DNA from: Acanthochromis polyacanthus
Lineage: Eukaryota; Chordata; Actinopteri; Pomacentridae
Reading direction: 5' to 3'
Assembly: GCF_021347895.1 (NCBI RefSeq)
Contig: NC_067113.1
Location: 3,206,251 to 3,270,250, forward strand
DNA length: 64,000 nt
In this document: positions 12,277 to 23,227 of the stretch, one piece after another
Layout of the letters: each line of letters begins with the position of its first letter
How positions within the stretch are numbered: position 1 is the stretch's first letter
Made by a program: the position numbers and the translations under genes
Notes under the pieces: model-generated
The model's database searches: none
What the model saw: only the letters and a program-made list of their open reading frames with translations
Told to the model about the DNA's origin: nothing

Positions 12277-12781
12277 ATTGTCAAGTAGGTTTTTACATTT
12301 ACAAGGAATTGCGGTCTGGTAGGCGGTTGTTAGCACCCAACTTTTGTCACCTTTTCAGGGTCATATTTGTACTCTGGTTTTGCGCGCTCATGGACATTCA
12401 GCAATAACACAGGAACTCTCTGGTTGAAACCTATGGACAATTACCCACGCTGCATTGTGGGAGAAAACTATCAATCTTGTGTACCTTGAATTGTGGTTGG
12501 GACATTTTTATACTGTGCTGTTAACCTGTTGGATTGTGACTGTGTTCTTGGTGAAACTTAAAGGAAAAAAAAATAGATGAAGTGCACTTCTTCATAGAGT
12601 GTTGCTATCTGAAACATTGTTATCTGCAGATTGTAAATATTGTAAATATATTTTTCCTACTCTGTTTTTTCACAAGCAAAATAATAAGGCACTTAAACCA
12701 AAATTTCTGCCTCAAGTGTTCTTACTGTACCTCTACCTCCCAGAGCCGAATCAGAATCTTCTGAACTAGTCCAAAATCCTG

Positions 12782-13857
12782 TTACATCTTTTTAGAATTT
12801 TTATGTACACAATTCATACATGTTACAGCTGCAGGGTACCAGACGGTGATGGAGGAGGAGAGGATGAACTCTATGATGGTCGTGTAGAAGTGCACCATCA
12901 TAGTCTTTGGCAGGTTGAACTTCTTCAGCTGCCTCAGGAAGTACATCCTCTGCTGTGCCTTCTTGGTTATGGAGCTGATGTTCATCTCCCACTTCAGGTC
13001 CTGGGAGATGATGGATCCCAAAAAGCGGAAAGACTCCACGGTGAGCACTGTGGAGTCAGAGAGCTTGATGGGAGCAGGGGGGCTGTGTTCCTCCTGAAGT
13101 CCACCACCATCTCCACTGTCTTCTGGGCGTTGAGCTCCAGGTTGTTCCTGCTGCACCAGGTCACCAGGTTGTCTACCTCCAGTCTGTAAGCAGACTCATC
13201 CCCATCAGAGATGAGTCCAATGAGGGTGGTGCCATCTGCAAGCTTCAGGAGTTTGACGGACTGGTGCCTGGAGGTGCAGCTGTTGGTGTACAGAGAAAAC
13301 AGCAGTGGGGAAAGAACACAGCCTTGGGGGGAGCCAGTGCTGATGGTCCTGGTCTCAGAGACTTGCTTCCCCAGCTTCACATGCTGCTTCCTGTCAGACA
13401 GAAAGTCTGTGATCCATCTGCAGGTGGAGGCAGGCACACTCAACTGGAGGAGCTTGTCCTGGAGCAGGGCAGGGATGACTGTATTAAAAGGAGAGCTGAA
13501 ATCTACAAACAGGATCCTGGCGTAGGTTCCCGCTGAGTCCAGGTGCTGCAGAATGAAGTGGAGAGCCAGGTTGACAGCGTCGTCTAAAGACCTGTTGGCT
13601 CTGTAGGCGAACTGCAGGGGGTCCAGAAGAGGGTCTGTGATGGCTTTCAGGTGAGGAAGCACAAGGCACTCAAAAGACTTCATCACCACAGAGGTCAGAG
13701 TGACAGGTCTGTAATCATTAAGTCCAGTGAGTGTTGGCTTCTTCGGAACAGGGATGATGGTGGAGGTCTTGAAACAGGTTGGAACGTGGCATGTCTCCAG
13801 TGATTCATTAAAGATGTCAGTGAAGACTGGAGACATTTGATCAGCACAGTGTTTCAA
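12782..13857 (-). pseudogene. Rex1-like reverse transcriptase with lost catalytic aspartate
   Basis: The frame 13857-12994 has a finger block ([19 protein letters not shown]), motif A ([14 protein letters not shown]) and the [19 protein letters not shown] block. The expected FADDTT catalytic box reads LADGTT, so the second catalytic aspartate is replaced by glycine. A frameshift near 13050 moves the C-terminal part into the frame 13156-12782, which contains the [11 protein letters not shown] block and KAQQRMYFLRQLKKF, the usual C-terminal region of this family. The copy cannot encode an active polymerase. Confidence 0.82.
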
Positions 13858-13910
13858 GGTGGAGGGGGAGACAGAGTCAGGTCATGCTGCTTTGCGGGGC
13901 TTCTGCCTCT

Positions 13911-14656
13911 TGAAACATAATTACATATAAACAAATACCTCAATATTCTACATTTTATTACAACCTATGGTTTGGAGGGAGTATTATATAAATGACAAAT
14001 TGTGCAATGGTACATAAGAAACAGTGCAACATGTGTGAAAATGCTTTAGGACCAAGTGATATTGTGACTCCTCATGAGGACACAGTCAAAGTAATACATA
14101 TCTTTAACCAGTTCTGAAGTTTGACTTTAGTAAAGGAAATGTGCTGTTTAATCCTTGAAGAGATTTCAGAGGTGAGATATTCTGATATAGATATTGCCTT
14201 GATGTGAGTCAGACCAAAGGTCTGGATCAATACAAATGTCAAGCAAACACCAAGAATTTTAAGAGAAGCCTTGGAGGTAACACTACAGCAGCTGAGATTA
14301 AAGTCTGACAGTGCTTGTAACTGACAGGTAGCAGCACCTTATTTCATCATGGCACGGATTCTGAAATGTTTGAAATGTTTTTAGTTAAACACATGTTTGC
14401 GGTATGAGAATGAATTCCAAAATAAGGATGTTGAATACAATCGAGCTAAACTGAAAACAAAAACTGATTTATTCTAATTTAGGCTTAGTTTAGCCTGACT
14501 ATAGAGTCTGTAGCTCTTTGTCATCACTTTGTTGATAATAAACTGAATTTTATGTTTTTTATAATCAAGATTTTAGTTTGGGCTGATCTAGTGACACATG
14601 GTTAGTGGCAATAATGGCTACTCAGAATGTCCTGGTAATATAAAGTTTTTCAATGT
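13911..14656. other. Unassigned region
   Basis: AT-rich non-coding sequence with no recognised repeat or coding pattern. Confidence 0.4.
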
Positions 14657-14916
14657 CTTAGATTAGCATTTCCTTTTTACTGACAAATTAGTAATTATGT
14701 TTTTACCTTGCTGACATCTTTCACATGTAGTCCATCAGACAGTGAAAGGCATGGCCGGCCTGACAAACCTGTTAGACTGGTCACCTGATAAAGACGCATT
14801 ATCAACATGTCAGATGACACTTCTGAGGAAGACTGCAGACAGCAGTTGAAACATCTAAGCAAGGTAAAAATCATCCTTACTAATTTGTGGGTCAAAAAAG
14901 AAACGCTAATCTAAAG
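14657..14916. mobile_element. MITE-like inverted-repeat element (260 bp)
   Basis: Arms at 14657-14712 and 14858-14916 are imperfect reverse complements over about 56-59 bases. The left outer end reads CTTAGATTAGCATTTC and the right end reads GAAACGCTAATCTAAAG. About 145 bases lie between the arms. No target duplication was clear and nothing is encoded. The size and structure fit a non-autonomous DNA transposon, but the superfamily cannot be told. Confidence 0.55.
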
Positions 14917-15059
14917 TAAAAATTACTGTTGCTACAGTAGAGACTTTTACAATGAAAAGCCCACCTCTCTCTCTAGATTTTACTCTGGAGACTGGTTATC
15001 TGAGTAAACCGTAACCTCTCTTATCAACAAGAAAACACTCTTTAAAACTGTAATAAGAA

Positions 15060-15602
15060 GAATGGGCAATGCATTGAACCTTGAGGTGGAGGGCTACAAT
15101 GGCAGAAGACCAAGTTGAATTCCACTCCTGTCAACGAAAAAAATCTGGGGCGTAAGTGGGCAAAGGAAATGCATAGTCTGGTCTGATGAGTCAGGACTTC
15201 TGCCAAGACTGCAGATGTAATAGTCTTAATTTGGTGCCGATAGTACAGATGTATGGATCCAATCTGCCTTGTGTCAGCAGTCAATGCTGATCAGTGTCTT
15301 CTATGTGCACTTGGGGCCCTATGTATGCGAGTACTTTTGCTGACCATGTGCATCTCTTATTATCCTCTAATGGATACCTCGAGCATCACTAGAAATCATC
15401 ACAAACTGGTGTCATGAAAATGACTTCAGTGGACCTCTGCTGACTGTGATGCATAACCATATTAGCATGGAGCAGACTCTCCAAAGAATGGTTTCAACAT
15501 CTTGTGAAATACAGGCCACCAAATCAAGCAGTATTGACTTGAAAGGAAGTCACTTTCCAAAATTAGTATGGGGTTCCTAACAAAATGCATTTAGAGTGTG
15601 TA
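15060..15602 (+). mobile_element. Tc1-like transposon remnant (3' part)
   Basis: This is degraded DNA of the same Tc1 family as 3985-4118. Recognisable blocks in order are TTGAGGTGGAGGGCTACAAT, then GTCTGGTCTGATGAGTC (encoding the WSDES block with the catalytic DE region), CCTTGTGTCAGCAGT, then GACCATGTGCATCTC. Last come GGTTTCAACATCTTGTG and the terminal repeat remnant CCTAACAAAATGC. The segment holding the second catalytic region is much shortened. No intact frame remains. Confidence 0.72.
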
Positions 15603-17080
15603 GTGCCTGTTCCGGTCTTTGATCTTGTGTTAATATCTGTCACATACCCATTTTCAAACATTTTTTGCAAAGTGCAATTGTGCCAATTCAACTTCTAAAT
15701 TTTGTCCTGTACATGCTTTGGATTCTTCCTGGGAATTCTAATGCCATTTGATTCCAGCAAGGCCATGTTTAAAGCCAAGAATTAGACATAAAAACATTGA
15801 AAAATACAGGTAAAATGAAATGCCCCCCAAAAATCAGGAGGGACAATATTTCCTTTCTTCACATAACTAGTCGGTGTACCCAGTAGCAACCCAGTATCAG
15901 CCGATAGGAACTAAAGTAACACTGGCTCATTTATCTTGTTGTACATAGATCTGTGAGGAAAATGTATAAAGAAATTAGAGTCTTCTCATGTACACAGGGA
16001 AACTGCACAGAGTTGTAGTAGATGTTTCATTTAAGCCCTTTGAAAAGTATATGAGATAAAAATAAAAAAAAAAGAGCCTTAAAGAGTTTGAACTGGTAAA
16101 AGCACGTGTCTGCATGGATTAACGTAAATTTACTGAAAATCAACCTGGTTCAAGATTCGCTAATCATGAGCAACAGCTTTTGGGATTTTTATCCAACACA
16201 ACTTCAACTGGAATGCACCAAAGAAATTTTCCCTCTGTCTACTGAAGAGAGTGAGCATGATTGTCACTAACATCTCTATAAAGTGAAGACAGTTCTTACC
16301 ACATTTGGAAATAATCATGAAAACAGTAAGTAAAATTGAGATTTGAATATTTTTACTTGTGAAGACAGTGACATATAGCATATGAAGCAGGCAGAAGAGA
16401 TGAAGACAGTATTGGATAGAATGAGATAATCATAGCTGAATAATTCATTAGATGTACTGACAGTGTAGTAAAGGAACTGTAATGGAATGAAAATGTAACA
16501 CCTGGCTGATAGAGCGTGAAAGTGGAAGCTAGGATTTAACACCAAGATCAGCCATTCGAGTCCTATTTTTTTCCCTGATTTTGTGTAATTTAGCGAATAC
16601 CTCCTCACAGTCAACTAGCTGTCTGTACTGTGCTGAAAAAAAAAGGTGTTTGTATGCAGCCCCGGCTGCATACAGTTCAAAGAAACAAAGTGGCTTGGAC
16701 TGATCCACTCAGCACTGTTGCTAAATCCCCCACTCATGCTCGTGCATGTTCATATTCATGCTGGTTCATGCTCATGCACAGGACAGGGAGAAAGAGAGGA
16801 GAAAAGGGGATGGGAATAAAGGAAGTAGGAGTGAGACGGATGGTAAACTGATCATTCTCCAGAATCGCAGACTCCACCTTTAGACCACACAGGATTCATG
16901 CAGCACAAAGGTGTCATGATTAACCTCCACAGAATAATGTGTCAGAGTCAGTATGGTACAAAAATTCATAAATCTTCAAATGGGCAAAAACAGATTTTTT
17001 AAAATAATTAATACAAAACTGAAAATGCTACTGGCAGCAGTGGTGAATGCAACTCCAATATTTGCTGTGTTTTAGATCCA
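15603..17080. other. Unassigned region
   Basis: Mostly AT-rich non-coding DNA. A tRNA-like patch at about 16500-16575 (GATAGAGCGTGAAAG, then CATTCGAGTCC and a T run) is too degenerate to call. Confidence 0.4.
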
Positions 17081-17088
17081 CTGTATAT

Positions 17089-18208
17089 CTATATCCACAG
17101 AGAGCTTTCCACAACAGGCTTAATTTGTGACACATCAAACATAGGATGAATCTTCATGGATGGAGGTAAACATACTGCACTGGGATTCACAATTTGATCA
17201 ACCTCGAATGGACTCATGAAGCGAGGAGCCAACGTTTTGGATTCCACCTGGAGTGGAAGGTCCTTGGCCCGGAGCCAAATCCTTTGACAGGTTTGTAGTC
17301 CGGTGCAGGTCTCCAGTGGCAGTTGGCCTGGACTGTCATCCTCTGAGATACATGAAGCAGAGCCCTCCGAGCCTTTTTCCAGGTGCACTGGCACTTCTTT
17401 ATCATGGACTAAGTGGTAGGTATGTTTATTTACTGTTCCTGAGAAGGAAACAGGGGAGGTTGGTAGCCTAAGGAACACTGGAAGAGGGACAGGCCAGAGG
17501 AAGCATGAGACAATGAATTATGGGCATACTCGACCCAGGAAAGTCTCTCACTCCAGGTAGTAGGATTCTCAGAAACCATACATCTCGAATCAGGATCAGG
17601 TGATAAGCATTCCTTAGGTCGGGTTTTGTAAAGATCGTCGCACCTTGCAAAGCAGTGAAAGCAGAGTTAATTAACGGCAGGGGATAAGAGTTTTTAACAA
17701 TAATAGCATTCAAACCATGAAAGTCTATACAAGGTCAGAGTGTCTTGTCCTTCTTGTCCACAAAGAAAAAGCCAGCTCCAACAGGGGATGAGGAAGGACA
17801 TATAATTCCTGCAGCCAGGGAATCCCATATATAACTCTCCGTGGTGGCTTGTTCGGACTTTGAGAGATTGTATAGACGACTGGTGGGGAGTGTAGAATCC
17901 TTAAGCCTCCATTCTTACTGGTGAACCGATTCTTTTGCCTGACGGTGAGGGCAAACAGCGATGAAACGGCCAGCCTTCCCACAGTAGAGACACAGCCAGG
18001 CGTCTCGACAATGTTGTTTCTCTTGAGGCACAAACTGAGGCCGTCCCAGCTGCATCAGCTCAGGATCCGGAGCAGAAGGAGATACAGAGTCGGCTCGGGT
18101 TAGTGCTCTGGAAACAGAAGGTGCAGGAGTTAAAAAACTGTGAGAGCACTGTGCAATGACTGAGTTCCTGCAGTTCCGACAACTCGAACAGAGTGAGATG
18201 TCTAGCAT
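17089..18208 (-). mobile_element. Ty3/gypsy retrotransposon gag-pol remnant
   Basis: Three colinear minus-strand pieces of a Metaviridae-type element remain. First is a gag zinc knuckle (18208-17915, CLYCGKAGRFIAVCP), in which the usual CCHC histidine is arginine. Second is an RT fragment at 17713-17468 ([11 protein letters not shown], then [17 protein letters not shown]). Third is the integrase C-terminal region at 17478-17089 ([46 protein letters not shown]). Most of the RT, all of RNase H and the catalytic integrase core are deleted. Frameshifts separate the pieces. No LTRs are recognisable beside it. Confidence 0.85.
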
Positions 18209-18660
18209 GCAAAACCATCAATTAATTACATTATGTCAGCAGTCATAATTTCACATTTAAAATGTCCTGTTGATGTGTATTAAATAAAATAACTTAATGT
18301 CAACTGAATGGTATTTGAATATATATTTAATCAACACATAATTTAAGTTTTAGAATTCTTTAACAATCCTCAAGGTCAATCGATATCATGTTTTATGCAA
18401 ACTGTAAAAAAAAAAAAAAAAAAAAAACATGGCAGAAGCCCAGGACTACTCGTGGCTGAAGTCCAGAAATACGGGCACTTCTAAGATTCATCACACAGAG
18501 ATCCCTGTGACAACCGAGTTATGAACAATTCATGGTGTGAAACTAACTGCTGCTAAATGCAACTATTTGGTAAAATGCCATGTTTTAAGTGGTGTAAACA
18601 ATGGCAAGCTTCTTCTACTCTAGTTTAGTACTAGAGTAGACTACATAGATGTGTTTGTGA
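18209..18660. other. Unassigned region with poly-A run
   Basis: Contains a run of about 23 adenines at 18405-18427; otherwise nothing recognised. Confidence 0.4.
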
Positions 18661-19051
18661 TACACTGCCCTCTGCAGTTTGGGAGCAGACGCCGCACAGA
18701 GTATAAAGTCACAAGGTTGGGTTAAGCCTGTTTTATGCTTACAGCGTCTGCGAGGTCCGTGTGACTCCGTGCAGACAAATTACATCATTTTGGCACCCAC
18801 GCTAAAGGGAGTAGCCCTCACGCAGAAAATTTCCACGGTGTGCACTTCCACATTTTTCTAGCATAAATGCGGACACGTTCTCTCGCGCAGATTTTTGCAC
18901 AGCTAATTTCCATGCGGCTTGTTCGTGCGGAAAGCATAACCCATCCTTTATGCTTTGTGCACGAACGAGCTGCACGGAAATCCGCAAAAGACAATGTGTG
19001 GGACTTTATACGCCATGTGCCGTCTGCTCCTAAACTGCAGAGGGCAGTGTA
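18661..19051. mobile_element. Fold-back (palindromic) MITE
   Basis: The outer arms 18661-18691 and 19021-19051 are reverse complements over 31 bases with one mismatch (TACACTGCCCTCTGCAGTTT at the left end). Pairing continues less perfectly inward, around GTATAAAGTC and GACTTTATAC. A second inner hairpin has arms at 18914-18939 and 18948-18973. A partial related copy follows at about 19150-19312, sharing TTTCCGCACAGCGGAAAGCA-like sequence. It is non-coding; the superfamily is unknown. Confidence 0.65.
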
Positions 19052-19319
19052 ACGCAAACACAACTACCAACTCTAGGTCCTGGTCCTCTGTCATGTTTTT
19101 CTACACGTCTGCATAGGTAGAAAAATGTGGAGGTGGATGACACGGAAATTTTCCGTGTGAGAAGTGCTGCTCGAGGGAGTGTGGCTGCTAAAATGACATA
19201 ATTTATCTACACGGACCTCGTAAACGTGGCAAGCATAAAACAAGCTACTCACATTCTCTCGCACAGATTTCTGCGTGGCTCATTTCCGCACAGCGGAAAG
19301 CATAACCCAAACTTTAGCC

Positions 19320-19521
19320 TGTCTGTCCCTGACTCCATCAGGATTTTAGTTCGAGTAAGTCAGCCGTTTTGTTGGCCTCCTTAGTAACAACTCTGTTTAA
19401 GTTTTATCCTGATTCCTTGGTCAGATTAGTCTGGCTCCTCGGTTGTTGTTTGATCTTTGCTTTTGTGAATAGAGTCTGGTTCAGGTTTTGCTTAGTGTAG
19501 TTACTTTTGTATTATAAATAA
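19320..19521 (+). mobile_element. LTR-like sequence, left part (split by insertion)
   Basis: The sequence on the left of the element at 19522-21199 and the continuation at 21209-21288 together look like the 3' half of a gypsy-type LTR: a T-rich body, an AATAAA-like region, then TGGGTTCTGAACCCG and a CCGTGACA end at 21288. I could not fix the LTR start. The assignment rests on resemblance to the ends of the solo LTRs at 23923-26401 and 39216-39738. Confidence 0.4.
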
Positions 19522-21199
19522 GGTAGTGTCTACAGATACGGACCCGTACCCGTAGCCTGTGGCCTACGGATACGGCACTTTCCCTTGCTATAAATATTAA
19601 TGAGACGGACATGAATATTAATGAGCCGGCTGATGAACGCGCTTTGTGATTGGCTGGTAATCCGGCCAATCCGGCAAATATTAATGAGCCGGCTTGGTAG
19701 TCCGAGTGATGAAGGCGCTTCCGTGATTTGAGGTGAATCTGCGTGCTCTGCGTGCCGAGCCTGTCATGTCAGTCATCTGCTGTTCTCTTTTCTATCATGC
19801 ATAATGTCTTATAAATATCATTATCTGACTTTTTCACGGACAGCGATTTGGGGGTTGAAATCAGCACTACTATTAAAAATAGCAAAACTTTTTATTGACG
19901 TGACCCTGTTCTAATAAAGCACAAACAGCAAACAAAACAAATGGCGGAACTAACAGCCAGCAAACTACAAGTATTTTTTTTACCTTCAAAAGTAGCGACA
20001 GACTATTACATATTAACAACCAGCCCGATCTCACGAGGATTCGTGAAACTGTTACGTAAATTTTTGTTTCGGTTTCGTGCGCACCAACACGATTTCGTCA
20101 TGTTTTTCATGCCGCTCACAACGAAATGCGCACCAATGTATTTTAAACGGCGGACTTTTCGTGCCACCCAGAACGTATTTCAAACGAATGTGTGTATTAT
20201 ATTTTTAATGTAAAACCATGGCGAATCCAACGCTATATTTTGCATGACATCGTCCCTAACCATAACCCTAACCATAACCATAACCTAACCATAACCTAGC
20301 CATAAGCCGGTGGTACACTTACCAATTTGCATAGGAATTTAAAGAATGTCCGGCGGCCGACGGCCGCAAACGCGATCACACAAGCAGTATACGCCGATGG
20401 ACAGCTTAGATCGTCATGAATCCGCTGGTATAAACCACTTTCAGCTGTGATTACCACAGCGGGTTTCGTTGTGAGCAACACGAAAAACATTTCGTGGTGA
20501 GCGGCACGAAAAACATGACGAAATCGTGTTGGTGCGCACGAAAAAGAAACAAAAAATTTACGTAACAGTTTCACGAATCCCCGTGAGACCGGGTTGTAAC
20601 AACCTAAACAAAACCCTGACGTATTTTCTACGTCTGTCAACACAGACACTATCACAGTCACTTTAATGTTAGCGGACTCTGTTGAATGGCTAAGTTACAT
20701 AACCACAAACAAATCTCACAATATCACAGTAAATCGAGTTTGTGTTTTTTTTTAATTCATGCCGAATTAAAGAGCTGCTCCTCACCATTCACGAGTGTTT
20801 GTTTCATATTCGACATCCTTAACTTTATCTTGTAAATTAGCGTCCGAAATTAAATGGGAACATTTGCAATGGAGTTCGTCAGCCGCTTCCACCACTGAAC
20901 GCGGTAAACTACTTAATAGGAACTGGACTTCAAACAATTTAGACACGGCGTCTAAAAGCGTAAAAACTGCAATGTCTAAAGTGTGAGAGGAGACGGTGTA
21001 TTTTTGGTTAAATTACACAATGTTCGCCATCAAAGTCATTCATATAAACTGCCTGTAATGTGCAGCAAATAGTAGTTAACCGGCGCCAGCTCTTCAGTTA
21101 CCTTAACGGGTCCGTACCTCTAGTACAGATGCTACGGGTACGGGTCCGTACCTCTAGTACAGATGCTACAGGTACGGGTCCGTACCTGTAGCATCAACC
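19522..21199. mobile_element. TIR element with 9-bp target duplication
   Basis: The perfect 9-base duplication TATAAATAA flanks it (19513-19521 and 21200-21208). The ends form an inverted repeat: left GGTAGTGTCTACAG, and right, reverse-complemented, GGTTGATGCTACAG, continuing into TACGGACCCGTACC in both. The right end carries 2.5 tandem copies of a 34-base unit (about 21109-21195) built on GGGTCCGTACCTCTAGTAC. It encodes no recognisable transposase. A 9-base duplication suggests a Mutator-like or related superfamily, but this is inference. It contains another element at 20021-20596. Confidence 0.65.
20021..20596. mobile_element. Nested MITE with about 100-bp inverted arms and telomere-like core
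   Basis: The left arm (20021-20130, CAGCCCGATCTCACGAGG) and right arm (about 20478-20596, ending GTGAGACCGGGTTG) are long imperfect reverse complements sharing GATTCGTGAAACTGTTACGT and ACACGATTTCGTCATG. TAACAAC repeats on both sides (20014-20020 and 20597-20603), fitting a 7-8-base target duplication. The centre holds an imperfect CCTAACCATAACC array (20249-20302). I recognise the arms as a common fish repeat. It is non-coding. Confidence 0.68.
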
Positions 21200-21208
21200 T
21201 ATAAATAA

Positions 21209-21288
21209 ATCTCTTTGTTTAATTTAATCTGTCTTTGCCTCATCTGTATGCCTGCACTCTGGGTTCTGAACCCGCCTGCTCCGTGACA
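21209..21288 (+). mobile_element. LTR-like sequence, right part
   Basis: Continuation of 19320-19521 after the inserted element, ending GCTCCGTGACA. See that entry for the reasoning and its limits. Confidence 0.4.
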
Positions 21289-22126
21289 CTTTGGATTGTT
21301 TTGTATCACCTTTAGTTATAACAACTCCATTTAGTTTTTCTAAACCTGTCTCCAGTATCCTGCATTTGAGCCCTTTTAGATGCACCACTTAATAATATCC
21401 TTACTCACTTAGACCTGAAGTAAACCACCAGATCTGCAGCATGTCAGAATTGTCTCCTCTTTGGTTACCAACCCCCATGAAATGGAACTTAATATCTTTA
21501 TATCCAAATAAAAAACAGTCAAATGTATATATTCTAAGCAAACTATAAATCACTCAGTAGCTCATATATGTGTGCTCATACATGCAGTATACCACTGAGC
21601 ATGTACTGATACACTGATATCTTACTGTGTGTGTGTTTGATTTCTGTTGTAGGGACAGAGATGACATTGTGAGGACCTGCACCATGTATTGTGCCAATGA
21701 ATATTCTTACGAAGATCCAAGTGTGTGTGTGTGTGTGTTTGTGTATGTGCGTAGAGTAGATGCAGTAAACGAAAATAAGATGTGGGCTGAGAGGTGAGGC
21801 TCTCCTTGCATTTATTTTGTATGAGTGTGTGCAGCAGCCAAGGAGAATAAGACTAGCGTAGTCTGAGAGAGGCTTATTTAGTGGTACCACCTGTGTTTGT
21901 GTATGCATGTGTGTGCGTGCATGTTTTGAGTCCGGACCTCTCCAAACGCTAAGATGTCCCCTCTGACTTTAGACGTTCGGAGAGAAGCTGCTTACATTGA
22001 GGCTGTCACACACACTCAAACACACTGGGGAAGCACGAAACAAGAGTGATTTATCCCTGACCTCTTTCACACACACAGAGTACTAAATGTGGTTCACAAG
22101 CTTCCTTTCTCACTCCCTATTTTCTG

Positions 22127-22127
<1 letters not shown>

Positions 22128-22171
<44 letters not shown>

Positions 22172-22435
22172 CATTTCCTAGAGCCTTACCCTAACCTTAA
22201 CTATCACAACTGATTACCTAAACTTAATCCTTACCCTAACCCTAACCAAACCTCAATTCATACCTGTTTTCTAAAAACAAGTCTTCACCCTCAAACATGG
22301 CTGTTTCAAAGTGAGGACCGGCCAAAATGTCCTCACTTTGTAAAAATGTCCTCACTTTGATAGTTAAATGCAGAAAATGGCCCTCACAATGTAGCAAGTA
22401 CAAGAACACACACGCACATGCACACACACACACAC
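22128..22435. repeat. CA-flanked repeat with telomere-like tract (copy 1)
   Basis: A (CA)n run at 22128-22165 is followed by a unique core. The core has CCTTACCCTAACCTTAAC and ACCCTAACCCTAACC motifs, then several GTCCTCACTTTG-type units, then another CA run at 22408-22435. The same arrangement (GT/CA runs, a GTGGGGAC or GTGAGGAC motif and a TTAGGG-like tract) recurs at 58216-58636, and in part at 56902-57142. No coding content. Confidence 0.6.
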
Positions 22436-23227
22436 GAGCCATTAAGCTGTGTCTTCTGGTCCCTGTGGTGTATTGCTGTACTGAATACATATGTGTGTTT
22501 GTTTAGAGAGGATCAATGGACAGTTTAGCTCTAATTCAAAGGGGTCTGGAGGAAAGAAGACAGAGATAGAAGGACGGCAGAGATTAAAAAGAAGAGGGGG
22601 GAGAGAGGGAAATTAAAGTTCTGGCAGGGCTGAGATAGAAAAGAGAAGAGAGTGTTCTTCGCTCCTGCTTCCTTTTCCCATCTCTTCTTTGTCTTCCTGA
22701 ATCCCTTATCCTTCTTGACCTTCTCTGTCTGCTTTTTCTTTGTTTTCTGCACCTCTCTCTTTACAAACTAATTTATCTTCCCGTCATCCTGCTGAGTTTC
22801 CCACTGTGCTCATACTGTTTTCTTGTAATTTGTTAAATAACGATCATTTTGTCAACATGACAAATCCATCCCCAAATACAGCACAGCATGATGCCTTGTG
22901 ATTAGTTTTTCTTTTTTGCCACATCACTGTACAAGTAGCAGAAGTTTCCCTTTTGCTGGCTGCCTGCTCTTGTTTGTATATGATCAGTGTTGTCCATCTG
23001 TTTTCCAGTAATATTACACAGAAACTACCCACATAATTTCTTGTGAAATGGTAGAGAGGGGGTGTATGTGTCACAAGAAGAACTCAGCAAATTTGATGTG
23101 AACCTTGTAATTACACGTAGGCAGGCATTGTCCTTGGCTGTAGAAGTGCTCTTCAAAAGATCCGTCTCGTTGTTAGATACAATAGCAGTGCTTCCTAAAC
23201 TGAAATGAAAAGTACTAAAATAAATCT
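22436..23227. other. Unassigned region
   Basis: A purine-rich stretch (22540-22650) is followed by a pyrimidine-rich stretch (22660-22760). No gene or known repeat was recognised. Confidence 0.4.

Larger units (their letters stand above)
12262..13910 (-). mobile_element. Rex1-like LINE, 5'-truncated, 3' tail split by the L1
   Basis: The minus-strand RT frame runs 13857-12782. A 3' untranslated region follows, ending in a CAATAAAACTGATTCTGAT tail, the classic ending of Rex1/Babar-type elements. The tail is interrupted by the L1 at 6162-12261 and its last bases are at 6147-6161. There is no endonuclease domain: the copy begins within the RT finger region near 13910 ([14 protein letters not shown] block). 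Confidence 0.8.

Noticed and set aside
13211..13536. Plus-strand open frames at 13211-13536
   Set aside because: They are antisense shadows of the Rex1-like RT on the minus strand.
16500..16575. tRNA-like sequence
   Set aside because: Only a B-box-like CATTCGAGTCC and part of an A box are visible. The stems do not pair well and no acceptor stem can be drawn.
20249..20302. Telomere-like array as a possible chromosome end or fusion point
   Set aside because: It is short, imperfect, flanked by ordinary sequence on both sides and contained within a MITE.
21109..21195. 34-bp direct repeats resembling a CRISPR array
   Set aside because: The units are head-to-tail without spacers and form the end of a TIR element in a vertebrate genome; this is a minisatellite-like terminus.
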